A DNA stretch of 64,000 bases from Tricholoma matsutake (GCA_026075535.2 AP026541.1:4588001-4652000), one strand, 5' to 3'; counted from the stretch's first letter, positions 48,597-60,789 are shown. The notes: generated by a model from the sequence alone, not told the origin. Numbers and translations: made by a program.

Positions 48597-50067
48597 TTAG
48601 TCTGCCTTTCTCCCCATCTTGACACGGTTTTGTATGGGGCGCAATGGCAACCCCTCTACGGCTCCACCTTCCTCCATAGTCTCATTCATTTCGTTGCGCC
48701 CGGTTCCTTTCCTGGGTGGACTCCCACCTCCCACACTAAGAACTCTTACAATTACGTCGTTTAACGACATCACTATGGCGAATACAGGCAGACGGATGGG
48801 CACAAAAGGCGAAGGATGTCGAATGCCATCCTCCTGTTGGTTTGGCGGGAGTGGATTGTATGGATCCACTGGCATCGGCCGAGAGAACATTGCTAAGATG
48901 ATGAACTGCGCGACCAAGAAATTAGCTTGTTGACTGCCTGGCATTCTGAGGCCTTATACCGCAGGAAACACGAGGGCGAAAATCGCAGCATTAGCAAGGC
49001 CTGTCCCCCATGTGCAAACAGCCGCCGATGGCAGACCTGAACAGAAAAAAGAATGAGCAGGAGAAGCCGGAGTAGAAAAGACGTCGAACCGAATGCAAAG
49101 TAGTAAGCCCATCTTTCTTCGAGATGCCGAATTCTACGAGATAATGACATTCCACGAGCCATCCACACAAATCTATACAACCATCGACACTGGTCATTGA
49201 GTCAAACAGGAAGACATACATCCATGCACATACTCGAAACAGTAATACCTGTTACGGCCTTATCAATACGTCATTCACCATGTTTCGTAAGACACTCACG
49301 CATGGACCCAGCACATGAAGACGAATGCACCTGTGGGTCCAACGTAGGGTATATTTTGCAAAGCAAATGATACGGCAACAGAGGTGAAAACCATCACAAC
49401 TCTGTACGCAGAAGTAGCGATTGCAGTCAACATTCCGCTGTATGTCACAGTTTGTGCGGCGGTTTGAGCGCCATGCTGCAGGGTATATGTTCGTTTGGCG
49501 ATAATATTGCACCACGTACTCTGTTGAAAATCACACACATAAGTGACAGAGAGATAAAAGATACCGTCGTATTCCGCAACACGACCCACATTCAAGTAAA
49601 AAGCCACACTGATAACGGGTATAAGCCATAGGACTTGATAAAACCAACCAATATTACGGTGGAACCACTTTTGCTGGTCCTGCACAAGAGGTAGTAGAAG
49701 CAAATCGAACGTGTATATGGAGGCTAACGATAGCGAGTTGAGTAACATCGACTTATACATATTGGCCCTGATCTCGGCATCACTGAGGATAAGAGTTCAG
49801 AACAACGATTCGATTAATTTGTGATCGGGCTGACCCAGCGACAATCGAGAATACAATATTCCAACGAAATGCATCATATAAGCCCCGTAGAGCCCACTTT
49901 AGCTGTAAAAGGAGGGAATCATGGAGCGAGAGGAAAGATGGGTACGCTGAGCGAGAAGAAGTTCGTACGTTAGGCGAAGGGTACTGAACTGACCGGGAAT
50001 GAGCAAAATGGGAGGATGCAGACATCGCGCTGATGCACTGAATCTGAGTCTGAGGTTGGCAATTCAT
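48597..50067 (-). CDS. EI24-domain multi-pass membrane protein
   Basis: EI24/Lds-type membrane protein of the ER; animal EI24 acts in apoptosis and autophagy, the fungal role is open. The frame starts MNCQPQTQIQCISA (50067); a second ATG (MSASSHFAHS, 50025) may be the true start. Hydrophobic segments include YDAFRWNIVFSIVAG, ANMYKSMLLNSLSLASIYTF, VLWLIPVISVAFYLN, VVMVFTSVAVSFALQNIPYV and FAFGSTSFLLRLLLLILFS. C-terminal cytosolic part SRPMPVDPYNPLPPNQQ, then Gly/Arg-rich tail ...GRKAD. About five introns. Convergent with SEN34, 59 bp between stops. Confidence 0.8.
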
Positions 50068-50386
50068 TTAGGCGAGCCACGTGCATACAATTTAACATCA
50101 TGTGACTAGAAAGAGACAGCGCACAAGTCACGTAGATTGCAAGACAATAAATAAATCATTATTTCTCCCTTATAATCATACAAGTGTTGTAGGCTATAAC
50201 TGCAAAGACTGAATGTGCATAAGTACACCCTCGCGGCAATAATTTACACATGTACTAAATTGCGAACAAAGAGAGAAATAAAAGAATAAGTGAGGCAACA
50301 CACACTAGTAGAGAATAGGAATGAAAAGCCCTCAGGCCGTAGGAGAGGGAAAGATATGATAAAGATTACAACAGACCATAGTGCCT
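50068..50386. other. Intergenic, no feature seen
   Basis: Promoter of the EI24-like gene (-) and 3' flank of histone H1 (-). AT-rich; no ORF or repeat stands out. Confidence 0.45.
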
Positions 50387-51590
50387 TCAAGACCTTTTTG
50401 TGGGCTACAAAAAAGGGTCAGTCGAAGATTACCACCGGCGTAAAACCAAGCATTTTACCTTCTTCCTCGGAGATGAAACCTTTGCTGCAGGTTTGGCCAT
50501 TGTCCTCTTGGCTGGAGCCTTCCTCGCTGCAGGTTTGGCTTTGACAGAAGCAGTGGCACCTGTGACGGCCTGACATTCGGACTTGTTTAGTGAAGGAGAA
50601 CTTCTGTACAGCACACAGACCCACCTTCTTCGCGGCGCCTCGCTTGGATGTTGCAGTCGATTTTTTTGTCGTCAGAGCTTTCGCCTTGCCTGCAAGTACT
50701 TTTTTCGGGGCAGGAGTCTTCTTCCCAGGAGCTGTCCTGGTAGTAGTGGCCTTCTTCGCTGCAACAGGCTTCGCCGCAGGAGTTCTAGACTTAGTGGTGG
50801 TTGCTTTTGTTGTCACTGCTTTTGCTGTGGCTGTCTTTGTGGCTTTGTGTTTCACAGAGGTAGTCTTGGGCTTAGCGGCAGGTTTATTCTGTAACATGCA
50901 TGATTAAATAAGACATTCGCATTTCTTATGGTGTTCACCTCTTTCGTTGCAGACGTATCTGCTGGTTTGGCCTTGGGTGCAAGCTTGACGCGCCCAGAGG
51001 GGCCTAGAAAAAAAATTCAATTTCCACAGGCAAAATACAAACTGATCACAGACCCTTGGGAAGGACGAAAATGCCCTTCTCCGTTCCTGTTCCCAACGCT
51101 TTCGACAATTGTGTGTTTTGCGCGGCGCCTATTTCTAGTTTGTACTCTGTTTCAACGTATCTATAATGCTTGTCAACGTAATGTTGCGTACAAACAAAAC
51201 GACAGGTACTTCTTGATTTGTGGGCGAGAAACACCATGGCGGGCATCATCAGGGTTGGCCGCAATACATTCCTAATGCCATGGCCGTTAGCATTCCGCGC
51301 AACGGAGGTAGAAGGGATGATGCAAATATCGTGCTGAAGGAAAAAACGAGCCATGTGATCGCTGCACAACGGAACTACAAAGTCGGCGACAAAAAAATAC
51401 CCTGTGCCCTACCACCGCCATAACCGATGACTAGCAGGCATGCCCCAATGCACACAACGAAGGAATGCAAGTAGACAACAAAAGCTAAGAGACGTACCTT
51501 GATCATCTCAACCCAGGTTGGATGAGTAGCTGCGGGCCTGACGGTCTTCTTCGATGCAGGTTTCACTGCAGCTGGTTTTTTTGCTGACAT
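50387..51590 (-). CDS. Linker histone H1
   Basis: H1/H5 linker histone that compacts chromatin. Start MSAKKPAAVKPASKKTVRPA, then the winged-helix H15 domain: THPTWVEMIK, then IAANPDDARHGVSRPQIKKY, QNTQLSKALGTGTEKGIFVL, PKGPSGRVKLAPKAKPA. The C-terminal tail is Lys/Ala/Pro/Thr-rich (NKPAAKPKTTSVKHKATKTA and similar). Splicing of the last exon across a short intron gives SSPRKK then PTKRS and stop at 50387. At least four introns, so unlike the intronless replication-dependent animal H1 genes. A TATA-type box lies about 150 bp upstream. Confidence 0.9.
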
Positions 51591-53148
51591 TGTTGGGGAA
51601 TAGCAGATAACTGATTATGTGGCGTAGGTGTGTATGCAGTGACCGAAGGCGGAGTGGCGAGATGTCGGGATGGCGCTGCAAGTGGAGGGGAAAATGAAGT
51701 TCGGTTGAAAAAGGGGCGGTGAGATAAACACCTCGCTTGCCTATTTATATAAACACGATCGCGTTACATCACGTGGTCTGTCGCGCCTCAAGTCAACAAA
51801 GTCACCCCTGACTCGGTTCCGCCCTCCCTACTTCGGTCACAACGCATTTTCAGCTGTAGCTTGATTCTATATTCTGGACACATTACTCTAAACAGAAGTT
51901 CACAGTAACGCTCTTCTCATCCAGTAACTCACCTGACCTACTAAACGCGCCCATAAACCAAACCACCGAAAGTAATTTTCAGAGAGCGGAGAACGAAAAG
52001 TGACTGGGGAGTAATCTCGGGTAACACCGCGGTCAAACAAACACTCCTAAACCATCATTTTGAGTGAAGCTGGTACCCAACCTATTATTTTTGCATACAT
52101 GACTACAGCATCTAAACTAACCTTTTGCACACCCATAATGTTATCTAGTATAGCATCTTTATTGTGAGAGGAGAGAGAAAGTGCAAGTCAAAATTGTGAA
52201 GTTACCTTTATCTGTCAGCTATTTTACTGTTTTATTAATTCCCATATCACCCCTTACCATTTTTAGCACCTCCAAAATCAGTGATTCATCCTCTCAGTGA
52301 TCAAAAAAGCTCAGTTAGGTGTTCATGGTCCAAAAACATCTATAATACAATTAAATTAGTGGTCTAAATCCCTTCTACAACCTCCTGAAAGTTCAAAATG
52401 TCATGTTGAGGTACGAGCCCCTATGCTCATGTCTCCTATCTCTACTTTTGCACTTATATTTGTCTGATATCTTCCTTGATGACCTGGGGCCTTGATGGCT
52501 GAAGCTATTTTAACTTATTTCATAGCTATGACCCTATATCTGAAACATACCAATGTTATAATCACTCAACACAGTGTGTCCATAGCTCATACCATGTCAG
52601 ATTCCTGGAGAGCCATGATGGACATAGTTCCACCCCCACTTTTACACAGTCAAACCCTCCTACATCACCACTTGATGACAACCTCCAATCTTTACCCCCA
52701 TTGGGATAGATGATGATGAGGATACACCACCTCTCAATCAAAGGGAATCAGATGCTGACATGGCACCTATTGAAGAACTACATACAACTCACTGCAACTA
52801 TTCCCAGACACCCTACCAGGGTACCAATACTGACTGAAAAACACTCCTCAGGAGGACCCCCTACTACTCAGTAAAGCTATCCAAGATTCAATAGATAGTG
52901 CTGCATGCATCAAGGAAACCGACAAGCAGCTAGAGCCAATAATCACTGCACCATGGACTTCAAACACCAGAAAGTGACATCAGGTGTGACATGTCACAAA
53001 ATGCATTAGGGCATCTGCCAGTGCACAGTCAACCAATTGCCCAACCCACCACACAACAGCTCACCACCACCACCACCATTGACACTGACCACCCACCTCT
53101 ATCAACAGCTGCCAATGCTGCTCCCACTATTCCATCAACAGTAAACAG
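51591..53148. other. H1 upstream flank and AT-rich sequence, unassigned
   Basis: The first few hundred bases are the H1 promoter. From about 52,050 composition becomes AT-richer and CpG-poor like the transposon block, and one frame (52991-53182) is Thr/Ser/Pro-rich, but nothing is recognisable. It may be transposon-derived flank. Confidence 0.35.
51742..51749 (-). promoter_or_regulatory. TATA box of the histone H1 gene
   Basis: Minus strand reads TATAAATA, about 150 nt upstream of the H1 start codon. It is the clearest TATA box in the window and fits a strongly regulated histone gene. Confidence 0.6.
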
Positions 53149-53388
53149 TGTTGGGATAGTCAATCCTAGTGCATCATGTTAGCGCATCATGTCTAATAAT
53201 AGAACATGATATATTTAGAGATCATAACATAGGTACATCGTAGTATAGGAGAATATGAGATGTTCTACCTTATCCTGAACACCCATCATTAAATCCCTAT
53301 GAACTTCTACTCCATTCCATAATCCCAAGAGGTTGTGGGCCCTGGCCTTTTTCATATTTAAATAACTTGTTCTGGACTTGGACACACT

Positions 53389-54322
53389 ATGTCAGATCAA
53401 CTTGTTGAACTGGAAGAGCCTGAGGGAGGCACACCCTCAGCCCCTATTCGAGCTAGTAGAGTCTACACCTCTAAAACTGCTCGACAATGGCAACAGGCCG
53501 CAGCTCAACCAGCAATAGAATTGATTTGGATGAAAGAATATTCAAATGTGAACAAATTTGCCAAACATGATCACTTAATGGATGAAAATTGGCACAAATG
53601 GAAAGAGAGAATGAAAAGGGTATTTATCAATTGTGATATAACTGGATATACTACTGGCAGTGTAAAATGACCAGATGAAACCATAGATCCCATTAACACA
53701 AATAACTGGGACAAAAACAACTCTTGGGTGCAACAAGTAATCATGCACAACATCACCTCCTTGCAAATGAACCATGTCAGATCAAAAACATCAGCTGAAG
53801 CAATGTATTCAGCACTTATGGTTACTCACAAAAACAAGGCACATCAAACAGTAAATCATATACAGTGCCTGTTGTATGAGACCAAGATACTCGATGCGAA
53901 TGATCTCTTAAAGCATCTTGACACACTTAAATTGTATCGCAACTGCATCAATAAATTCCCCAACACTGAATTCCATGTCTCCGACACCTGCTTCAAGGCG
54001 ATTATTTTGGTGTCTTTACCTTCATCTTTGCAGACTTACATCAAACCCTATAATGGGAATGCCAATGATCCCAATGATCCGGACCCAAAAAGGAGAATGT
54101 CCTCAGATTCCTTTATTGGCTTATTATGGGAGGAATACAAAATTTGTATGACACGATCTCATAACAAGTATTTTAATGGTTCTAGCACAAACCTGGTTAC
54201 CCAGAAGAATAGTGGAACTAATAAAACTTTGGAAGAGCGCATCACAGATCATAAATCCTCCACCAAACCTTATTGCGAACATTGTAAACGACCAGGACAT
54301 TGGTCAAGTAAATGTCACAAAT
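53389..54322 (+). pseudogene. Copia gag (UBN2-type), first part
   Basis: Gag-like polyprotein starting MSDQLVELEEPEGGTPSAPI. A typical copia gag body follows (DHLMDENWHKWKERMKRVFI, SWVQQVIMHNITSLQMNHVR, SAEAMYSALMVTHKNKAHQT, LLKHLDTLKLYRNCINKFP). The CCHC knuckle CEHCKRPGHWSSKC stands at the end. A TGA stop at 53668-53670 interrupts the frame where CGA (Arg) is expected. The frame is cut at 54322 by the gypsy 5' LTR. Confidence 0.8.
54318..54322 (+). repeat. Gypsy target site duplication, left copy
   Basis: CAAAT immediately before the 5' LTR; the same five bases follow the 3' LTR at 60790-60794. Confidence 0.85.
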
Positions 54323-54400
54323 TGTAAGGGGACTAGGGGGGTGCCCTGTGTGTTTTTCCTATTTTTTATGTTCATCCTATATTTTTCCCCACCTCATTTC

Positions 54401-54826
54401 TATAAGGGCAACCTAAGCCTCTAGCAAAGGGAAATCCGAAGTTAAAATTATACTACATAATACAGGCATTGGGGGCGCACCTAGCAAAGGGAAATCCGAA
54501 GAGAAAACTCTAAGGATCCCCTTGCTGATGCCCAGTATATGTGAAGACAACAAAAATCAAATATAACCTAAAAATAGAAAAAGGCGGAGATAGGCGGATC
54601 AAGGCCGCCGAATGACATCATACCAAGGGGTATGTGTCGGAAGGGGTACTCCCCCTCTAAATATAAAAGTGTCAACATATACAAACATGATAGCAAGGGA
54701 AAATTAGTAATAAAATCCGGAAAAATCATAGAAAATGAAGAATAGAAGGAAATGAGGTGGGGAAAAATATGGGACGAACATAAAAAATAGGAAAAACACA
54801 CAGGGCACCCCCTTAGTCCCCTTACA
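54401..54826 (-). repeat. Inverted solo LTR of the same family
   Basis: A 426-bp LTR in reverse orientation, starting TATAAGGGCAACC and ending CCCCTTACA on the plus strand. It is flanked by ATTTC (54396-54400 and 54827-54831), a 5-bp TSD. It is thus the remains of a separate insertion of the same family that lost its interior by LTR recombination. Confidence 0.92.
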
Positions 54827-55068
54827 ATTTCCTTCTATTCTTCATTTTCTATGATTTTTCCGGATTTTATTACTAATTTTCCCTTGCTATCATGTTTGTA
54901 CATGTTGACACTTTTATATTTAGAGGCAGAGTACCCCTTCCGACACATACCCCTTGGTATGATGTCATTCGGCGGCCTTGATCCGCCTATCTCTGCCTTT
55001 TTCTATTTTTAGGTTATATTTGATTTTTGTTGTCTTCACATATACTGGGCATCAACAAGGGGATCCTT

Positions 55069-55078
55069 AGAGTTTTCT
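55069..55078 (+). promoter_or_regulatory. Candidate self-primer segment in the LTR
   Basis: AGAGTTTTCT, exactly complementary to AGAAAACTCT (55182-55191) two bases after the LTR end. In Tf1/sushi-type elements the 5' end of the RNA folds back to prime cDNA this way. The 3' LTR has the same word. Confidence 0.45.
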
Positions 55079-55181
55079 CTTTGGATTTCCCTTTGCTAGG
55101 TGTGTCCCCAATGCCTGTATTATGTAGTATAATTTTAACTTCGGATTTCCCTTTGCTAGAGGCTTAGGTTGCCCTTATAGT

Positions 55182-55191
55182 AGAAAACTCT
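55182..55191 (+). promoter_or_regulatory. Candidate primer-binding site (self-priming)
   Basis: AGAAAACTCT, 2 nt after the 5' LTR, complementary to a 10-nt segment inside the LTR (55069-55078). No standard tRNA 3'-end complement starting TGG is seen here. Confidence 0.45.
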
Positions 55192-55210
55192 CCCCTAAGG
55201 CCCGAAAATC

Positions 55211-56464
55211 GTGAACGCGCTGCCCAAGTTAGGCAGGTACGGACTGGACGACACTTCCCAAAGCTCCACAGAGTCCCTACACACCGTTCCAGATACTCTC
55301 GCCTTTATTACGCCGCCATTTTCACCAAACGCGCTCCCTAGCGACATGGACGCGTCAGAATGCTTCGACGCGCTTGAAAGCGACATTTCCGGAATGCGCA
55401 TGCAAATTGACTCGCTTAAATCTACGATTGAAAACTTTGTTAGGACCCTCCAGGCTAACCCTACGACCAATAGTTCCCCCTTTACGACTCCAAGCGCACC
55501 CAACAACGGCATTTTGCCAAACGCGTCCACTAAGGAATGTGCCCAGATCAAACCATCCCCCCCCGCCAAATTTAATGGTGCACGTGCACAGGGACGTGCG
55601 TTCCTTAATTCCTGTGAGTTATACATTAGTCTCCAGTCGCATCAATTTGTCGATGAGGCTGCAAAAATTTATTGGGCCTTCACATACATGAAATCTGAAC
55701 GCGCCTATCTCTATGTGGACCGTATCCTACATCAAACTAAAGAACTCGGTTCTCTACCTTTCTACACTTGGGGTGACTTTCGAGCTGAGTTCGTACGCCA
55801 CTTCTGCCCCCTCAATGAATGCCACCGAGCAGTGACACAACTTGAGTCATCTGCTTACCACCAGGGACGTTGATCCGTGGACGACTATATCGATGAGTTC
55901 AAGGATTTGGTGGACATGGCAGGATATGGGAGTGGGTTGCCAGTGGTGGTGAAGTTCCGATGGGGGCTCAACCGAGAAATTCAGGACCAGATTGCACAGA
56001 TGTTGGAAGGGCGCCCAGCGGACGATGATATCCTTGCTTGGTATGAAGCTGCTTCACTCTGTGATGAGAACCGACTCACAAATGCGGCGTTTAATGCTGC
56101 ATTCTGTGCTCCAACTACCACTCATATGCCCTACACCTTCAATCGAAGCCTCCCCCACCCTAACCCCATTCCTGTTCATCAAACTCCCACACCAGCCGTC
56201 AATGTCCCAGTACCAATGGATGTTGATGCAGCCCGCAGCCGTGCACGTAAGTTGGATCTCTGCTACCGTTGTGGGGAACCTGGACACAGGGCTGGAGCAT
56301 GTCCCCATCGTCAGGATATCCGCATGCTCACCCCCGAGGGACGAGACAAACTCCTGCAAGATTTGTTGGTGCTTGTAGATGTTGAGGAAGTGAAGGATCA
56401 AGTTGCAGAGGAGATTAAGTTGGAAGTTGTAGAGGAGCAGGATTTTCCTATTCGCAGCGAGTGA
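55211..56464 (+). pseudogene. Gypsy gag with zinc knuckle
   Basis: Frame open from 55211 (a likely ATG is in SDMDASECFDALESDI). The retrotransposon gag region is AKIYWAFTYMKSERAYLYVD and FYTWGDFRAEFVRHFCPLNE. An in-frame TGA at 55871-55873 falls where Arg (CGA) is expected. After it come VDDYIDEFKDLVDMAGYG, the knuckle CYRCGEPGHRAGAC and the end ...EQDFPIRSE. Stop at 56462-56464. Confidence 0.85.
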
Positions 56465-59400
56465 ATTGTACGCCCTCACTGCCTGTCCATAACTGCTTTG
56501 AAGTCTTGTCAGTTGAATCCCCGGAGAATGAATCCATTTCTGTGACTGCTCCCCTCTCTGACCCTTCGAAGTTGGCTAAAGACGTACCTGCTCTCCCCAT
56601 CTCTCCTTCTACTCCACGTCCCAAAATTAAATCATGGGAGCGTAAACTACCACGCAAGTATATTGTGGCATCCACTCCCTCTGCACATTCCTTAAACCTA
56701 GCCATTGAACTGCAGACGACCGACACTGGACAGATACTCGGTCCTGGACTCTGGTGCGACTGGTCTCTTCATCGATTCCCATCTGGTACAACAACATCGC
56801 CTAAATACTCGCTCACTCTCACGTCCGATACCTGTATATAACGTGGATGGATCCCCAAATGAAGCTGGTGCCATCCGAGAGGTTGCAGACCTGGTTCTCC
56901 ATTACAAAGATCATACTGAGCGTGCCCTTTTTGCTGTCACTCAATTAGGAAAGCAAAAGGTGATTTTGGGATATCCATGGCTTCGAGACCATAACCCAGA
57001 GGTCAACTGGCGTACCGGGGAGGTTACCATGAGCCGATGTCCATCCCGCTGTCGGACGTGTTTCACAGAAGCCAGGCAAGAATGTCGTGGACAGAAGGCG
57101 GCAATACAACGTACTCAGAAGTGTCGTGCTGGACCCCTGCCTATACCTGAAGTGGAATCGGAAGGGGTTCCTGATCTAATGCCAGACTCGGATGATGATG
57201 ATGAGGACCCAGAGGAAGTGGAGGAGGGTGATCGGATCTTCTACACTGTGATTCGCTCATCACATGAGGTGTGTGCCACATCGAACATATCCCAACGCCT
57301 CGCTGAGGCCTTCCACAAAAACAACGCTGCTAAATCCTCTACTAACTCCTTACTCCCTCATCTCCATGAGTTTGAAGACGTGTTCTCCAAGGAGTCATTC
57401 GACTCTCTTCCTGCGCGCAAGCCATGGGATCACGCGATCAAACTCACCCCCGGCGCAACCCCTTCATCCTGCAAGGTCTATCCTCTCTCTCTGGAAGAAC
57501 AACCGCAGCTTGACCAGTTCATTGACGAGCACCTGGCCTCTGGACGTATTCAACCATCGAAGTCACCCATGGCCTCTCCCTTTTTCTTTGTCAAGAAGAA
57601 GGATGGCTCACTTTGACCGGTTCAAGACTACAGAAGGCTCAACAACATCACGGTCAAAAATCGCTACCCACTACCCCTCATCTCTGAACTCGCAAACCAG
57701 CTCCGTGGAGCCCGATACTTCACCAAGCTCAATGTCCGTTGGGGCTATAATAATGTGAGGATAAAGGAGGGAGATGAGTGGAAGGCAGCCTTTCATACCA
57801 ACCGTGGTCTTTTTGAACCGCTTGTCATGTTCTTTGGCCTTACTAATAGCCCTGCCACCTTTCAGACCATTATGAACGATATCTTCCATGACCTCATCCT
57901 TGAAGGCGTTGTCTGCATCTATCTCAATGACATCCTCATCTTCACTCGCATGGTTGAAGAGCACCGTCGCATCACGTGCCTCATCCTAGAGCGACTTCGA
58001 CGGTACAAACTCTACCTTCATCAGGACAAATGCGAGTTCAAAAGGACCAAGATTGAGTACCTCGGTCTGATTATCTCGGAGGGTCAAGTGGAGATGGATC
58101 CTATCAAGGTAAACGGGGTCACAGCTTGGCCGATGCCCACGAACAAGAAGGAGGTGCAGTCTTTCCTGGGCTTCATCAATTTCTATCGGCATTTTATCAA
58201 GGATTTCTCACATCATGCACGACCACTGTTCGACTTGACAGGAAAGGAGGCATGGAGGTGGGATAATGCACAACAGGAGGCGTTCGAAAAGCTTAAGGAG
58301 ATGGTCACTTCCGCTCCGATCCTTACCTTTGCTGACGATTTGCGTCCTTTTCGTGTAGAAGCCGACAGTTCTGACTTTGCGACGGGCGCTGTGTTGTCTC
58401 AGCAGTCTCTGGAGGACCAGAAGTGGCATCCTGTTGCATTCTACTCCAAAAGCCTTAGTGCTGTAGAGCGAAACTACGAGATCCATGACAAGGAGATGTT
58501 GGCGATAATGCGTGCGCTTGAGGAATGGCGACACTTCCTCGAGGGTGCCCAACACAAGGTGGAAATTTGGACAGATCACAAGAATCTTGAGTACTTCATG
58601 ATGGCCAAGAAATTGAACCGTCGTCAAGCTCGTTGGTCCCTGTATCTATCTAGATTCGACTTCTCCTTGCACCACCGTCCGGGTCGCAGCATGGGGAAGA
58701 CCGATGCCCTATCCCGACGTGCAGACTATGGGGATGGCAGTGGTGACAACCAAAACATTGTGCTGTTGCAGCCAGACCTGTTCACCATTTGGGCACTGGA
58801 AGGCATCACACCCCAGGGCGAGGAGCAGGACATCCTACGTGACATTTGTCGCGCAAACCGTAGTGGTTTACATGAGGATGTTGTTGCCCGAGCTGTTAAA
58901 GAACTGAGGAAGGGATCGACCCTTTCCTTACGTGCGGCAGAGTTGGCTGAAAAGGAGGACCTGTTGTATTTCAGGGATCGCATCTATGTTCCCAATGACC
59001 CAGACCTTTGCCAGCGCATCATATCCCAACACCATGACTCACAGATTGCTGGCCACCCCGGACGCTGGAAGACCTTGGAACTCACCTCACGGAACTATTG
59101 GTGGCCACAAATGTCACGGCTCATTGGTCAGTATTGTTGCACTTGTGACCTTTGCTTACGCACCAAGGTTCCTCGTCGCAAGCCTATTGGTGAGCTACAC
59201 CCTCTTCCTGTTCCAGAGAGTCGTTGGGATGTCGTCAGTGTCGACTTTGTGGTGGAATTGCCAGAGTCAAACGGGTTTGATGCGGTGATGTGCACAGTTG
59301 ACTCAGTGGGAAAACATGCTCACTTCATTCCCACTCATACCACTGTCAGTGCCCTAGGTGCTGCTCGACTCTACCTCCACCACATGTGGAAATTACATGG

Positions 59401-60352
59401 ACTTCCTGGTGCCTTCCTCTTGGATCGTGGCCCTCAGTTCATGGCAGAGTTCACTCGTGAGCTGTACCGACTCCTGGGGATCAAACTCCTCACTTCAACC
59501 ACTTATCACCCACAAACTGATGGCCAGATGGAGCAAGTCAACCAGGAACTGGAGCAGTACATCTGCCTCTTTGTCAATGAACGCCAGGACGATTGGGATG
59601 ATCTCCTTCCTTTGGCCAAGTTCGGATACAACAACCATGTCCATGCTTCCACTCAACAGACCCCTTTCCTCTTAGACACTGGACGACATCCACGCATGGG
59701 ATTTGAACCTCGCCAAACTCCCTCACACATCGAGACGGTGAATGAGTTCACAGAATGCATGAGGGATAGCTTGGAGGAGGCAAGGGCAGCCTTAGCAAAG
59801 GCGAAGGATGACATGGCACGATTTTACAACCAACGCCACTCCCCAACCCCTCAGTACAAGGTTGGTGATCGAGTTTATCTTGACTCCAGTGACATCTCCA
59901 CTACACGTCCATCCAAGAAACTCGCTCATCGCTTCTTGGGACCTTTCCCCATTGTCAAGTGCGTTGGAACACATGCCTATCGTCTACGCCTCCCAGCCTC
60001 CATGTCCAGACTCCATCCCGTCTTCCATGTCGTCAAATTGCTTCCAGCTCCCCCAGATCCATTCCCGGGATGCCATTCACACCCACCACCACCACCTACA
60101 GTGATCGAGGGAGAACCCCAATATGAAGTCGAGTCAATCTTGGACAGCCATTTGCATTGAGGAAAACTCCAGTATTTGGTACATTGGAAGGGTTATGGGT
60201 ATGAGGAGAACTCATGGGTCGAAGAGTCTGACATAAATGCCCCTCGGTTAATCAAGGAATTCCACCGACGGCACACTGCTGCACCGCGTCACATTCAAGT
60301 CATGGACTTTGGTCGTATGCAATTTCGAATGCATCGGGGCGATGCATCTTAG
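56465..60352 (+). pseudogene. Gypsy pol: protease, RT, RNase H, integrase, chromodomain
   Basis: The pol frame opens -1 relative to gag (NCFEVLSVESPENES) and shifts again near 56740 before the protease motif DSGATGLFID. Then RT, with KLNVRWGYNN and YLNDILIF where KLD and YLDD are expected, both active-site Asp codons changed. RNase H follows (VEADSSDFATGAVL, IWTDHKNLEYF). Integrase has the HHCC region (HHDSQIAGHPG.. CCTCDLC) and SVDFVVELPES, then YHPQTDGQMEQVNQELEQYI. A chromodomain-like [17 protein letters not shown] is at the C-terminus. TGA stops at 57614-57616 and 60158-60160 replace CGA. The product cannot be active. Confidence 0.9.
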
Positions 60353-60363
60353 AGACGGGGTGA
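60351..60363 (+). promoter_or_regulatory. Polypurine tract of the gypsy element
   Basis: AGAGACGGGGTGA ends directly at the 3' LTR start (60364) and is nearly all purine, as needed to prime plus-strand DNA. Confidence 0.6.
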
Positions 60364-60789
60364 TGTAAGGGGACTAGGGGGGTGCCCTGTGTGTTTTTCC
60401 TATTTTTTATGTTCATCCTATATTTTTCCCCACCTCATTTCCTTCTATTCTTCATTTTCTATGATTTTTCCGGATTTTATTACTAATTTTCCCTTGCTAT
60501 CATGTTTGTATATGTTGACACTTTTATATTTAGAGGGGGAGTACCCCTTCTGACACATACCCCTTGGTATGATGTCATTCGGCGGCCTTGATCCGCCTAT
60601 CTCCGCCTTTTTCTATTTTTAGGTTATATTTGATTTTTGTTGTCTTCACATATACTGGGCATCAGCAAGGGGATCCTTAGAGTTTTCTCTTTGGATTTCC
60701 CTTTGCTAGGTGTGTCCCCAATGCCTGTATTATGTAGTATAATTTTAACTTCGGATTTCCCTTTGCTAGAGGCTTAGGTTGCCCTTATA
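60364..60789 (+). repeat. 3' LTR of the gypsy element
   Basis: 426-bp LTR, TGTAAGG..CCTTATA, followed by TSD CAAAT. Differs from the 5' LTR at about six bases by eye. Confidence 0.93.

Larger units (their letters stand above)
54323..55179 (+). repeat. 5' LTR of the gypsy element, interrupted
   Basis: Matches the 3' LTR (60364-60789) over 426 bp once 54401-54826 and one ATTTC copy are removed. Ends CCCTTATA at 55179. Confidence 0.93.
54323..60789 (+). mobile_element. Ty3/gypsy chromovirus-type LTR retrotransposon
   Basis: Complete element of about 6.0 kb without its own internal insertion, inserted in copia gag with TSD CAAAT. LTRs are 426 bp (5' LTR is 426 bp after removing the nested solo LTR and its duplicated 5 bp), start TGTAAGG and end CCTTATA, so the termini are TG..TA rather than TG..CA. 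Order gag, protease, reverse transcriptase, RNase H, integrase, chromodomain. Several stops and an active-site change make it inactive. The two LTRs differ at about six positions by my count, so it is fairly young. Confidence 0.93.

Noticed and set aside
50590..50907. Plus-strand 105-codon frame rich in Ala, Phe and Val, membrane-like
   Set aside because: It is the antisense of the Lys/Ala-rich histone H1 tail; Lys codons read backwards give Phe/Leu.
57614..60160. Programmed stop-codon readthrough to explain TGA codons in gypsy pol
   Set aside because: Several TGA codons at unrelated sites, plus the active-site change, fit CpG decay better than regulated readthrough.
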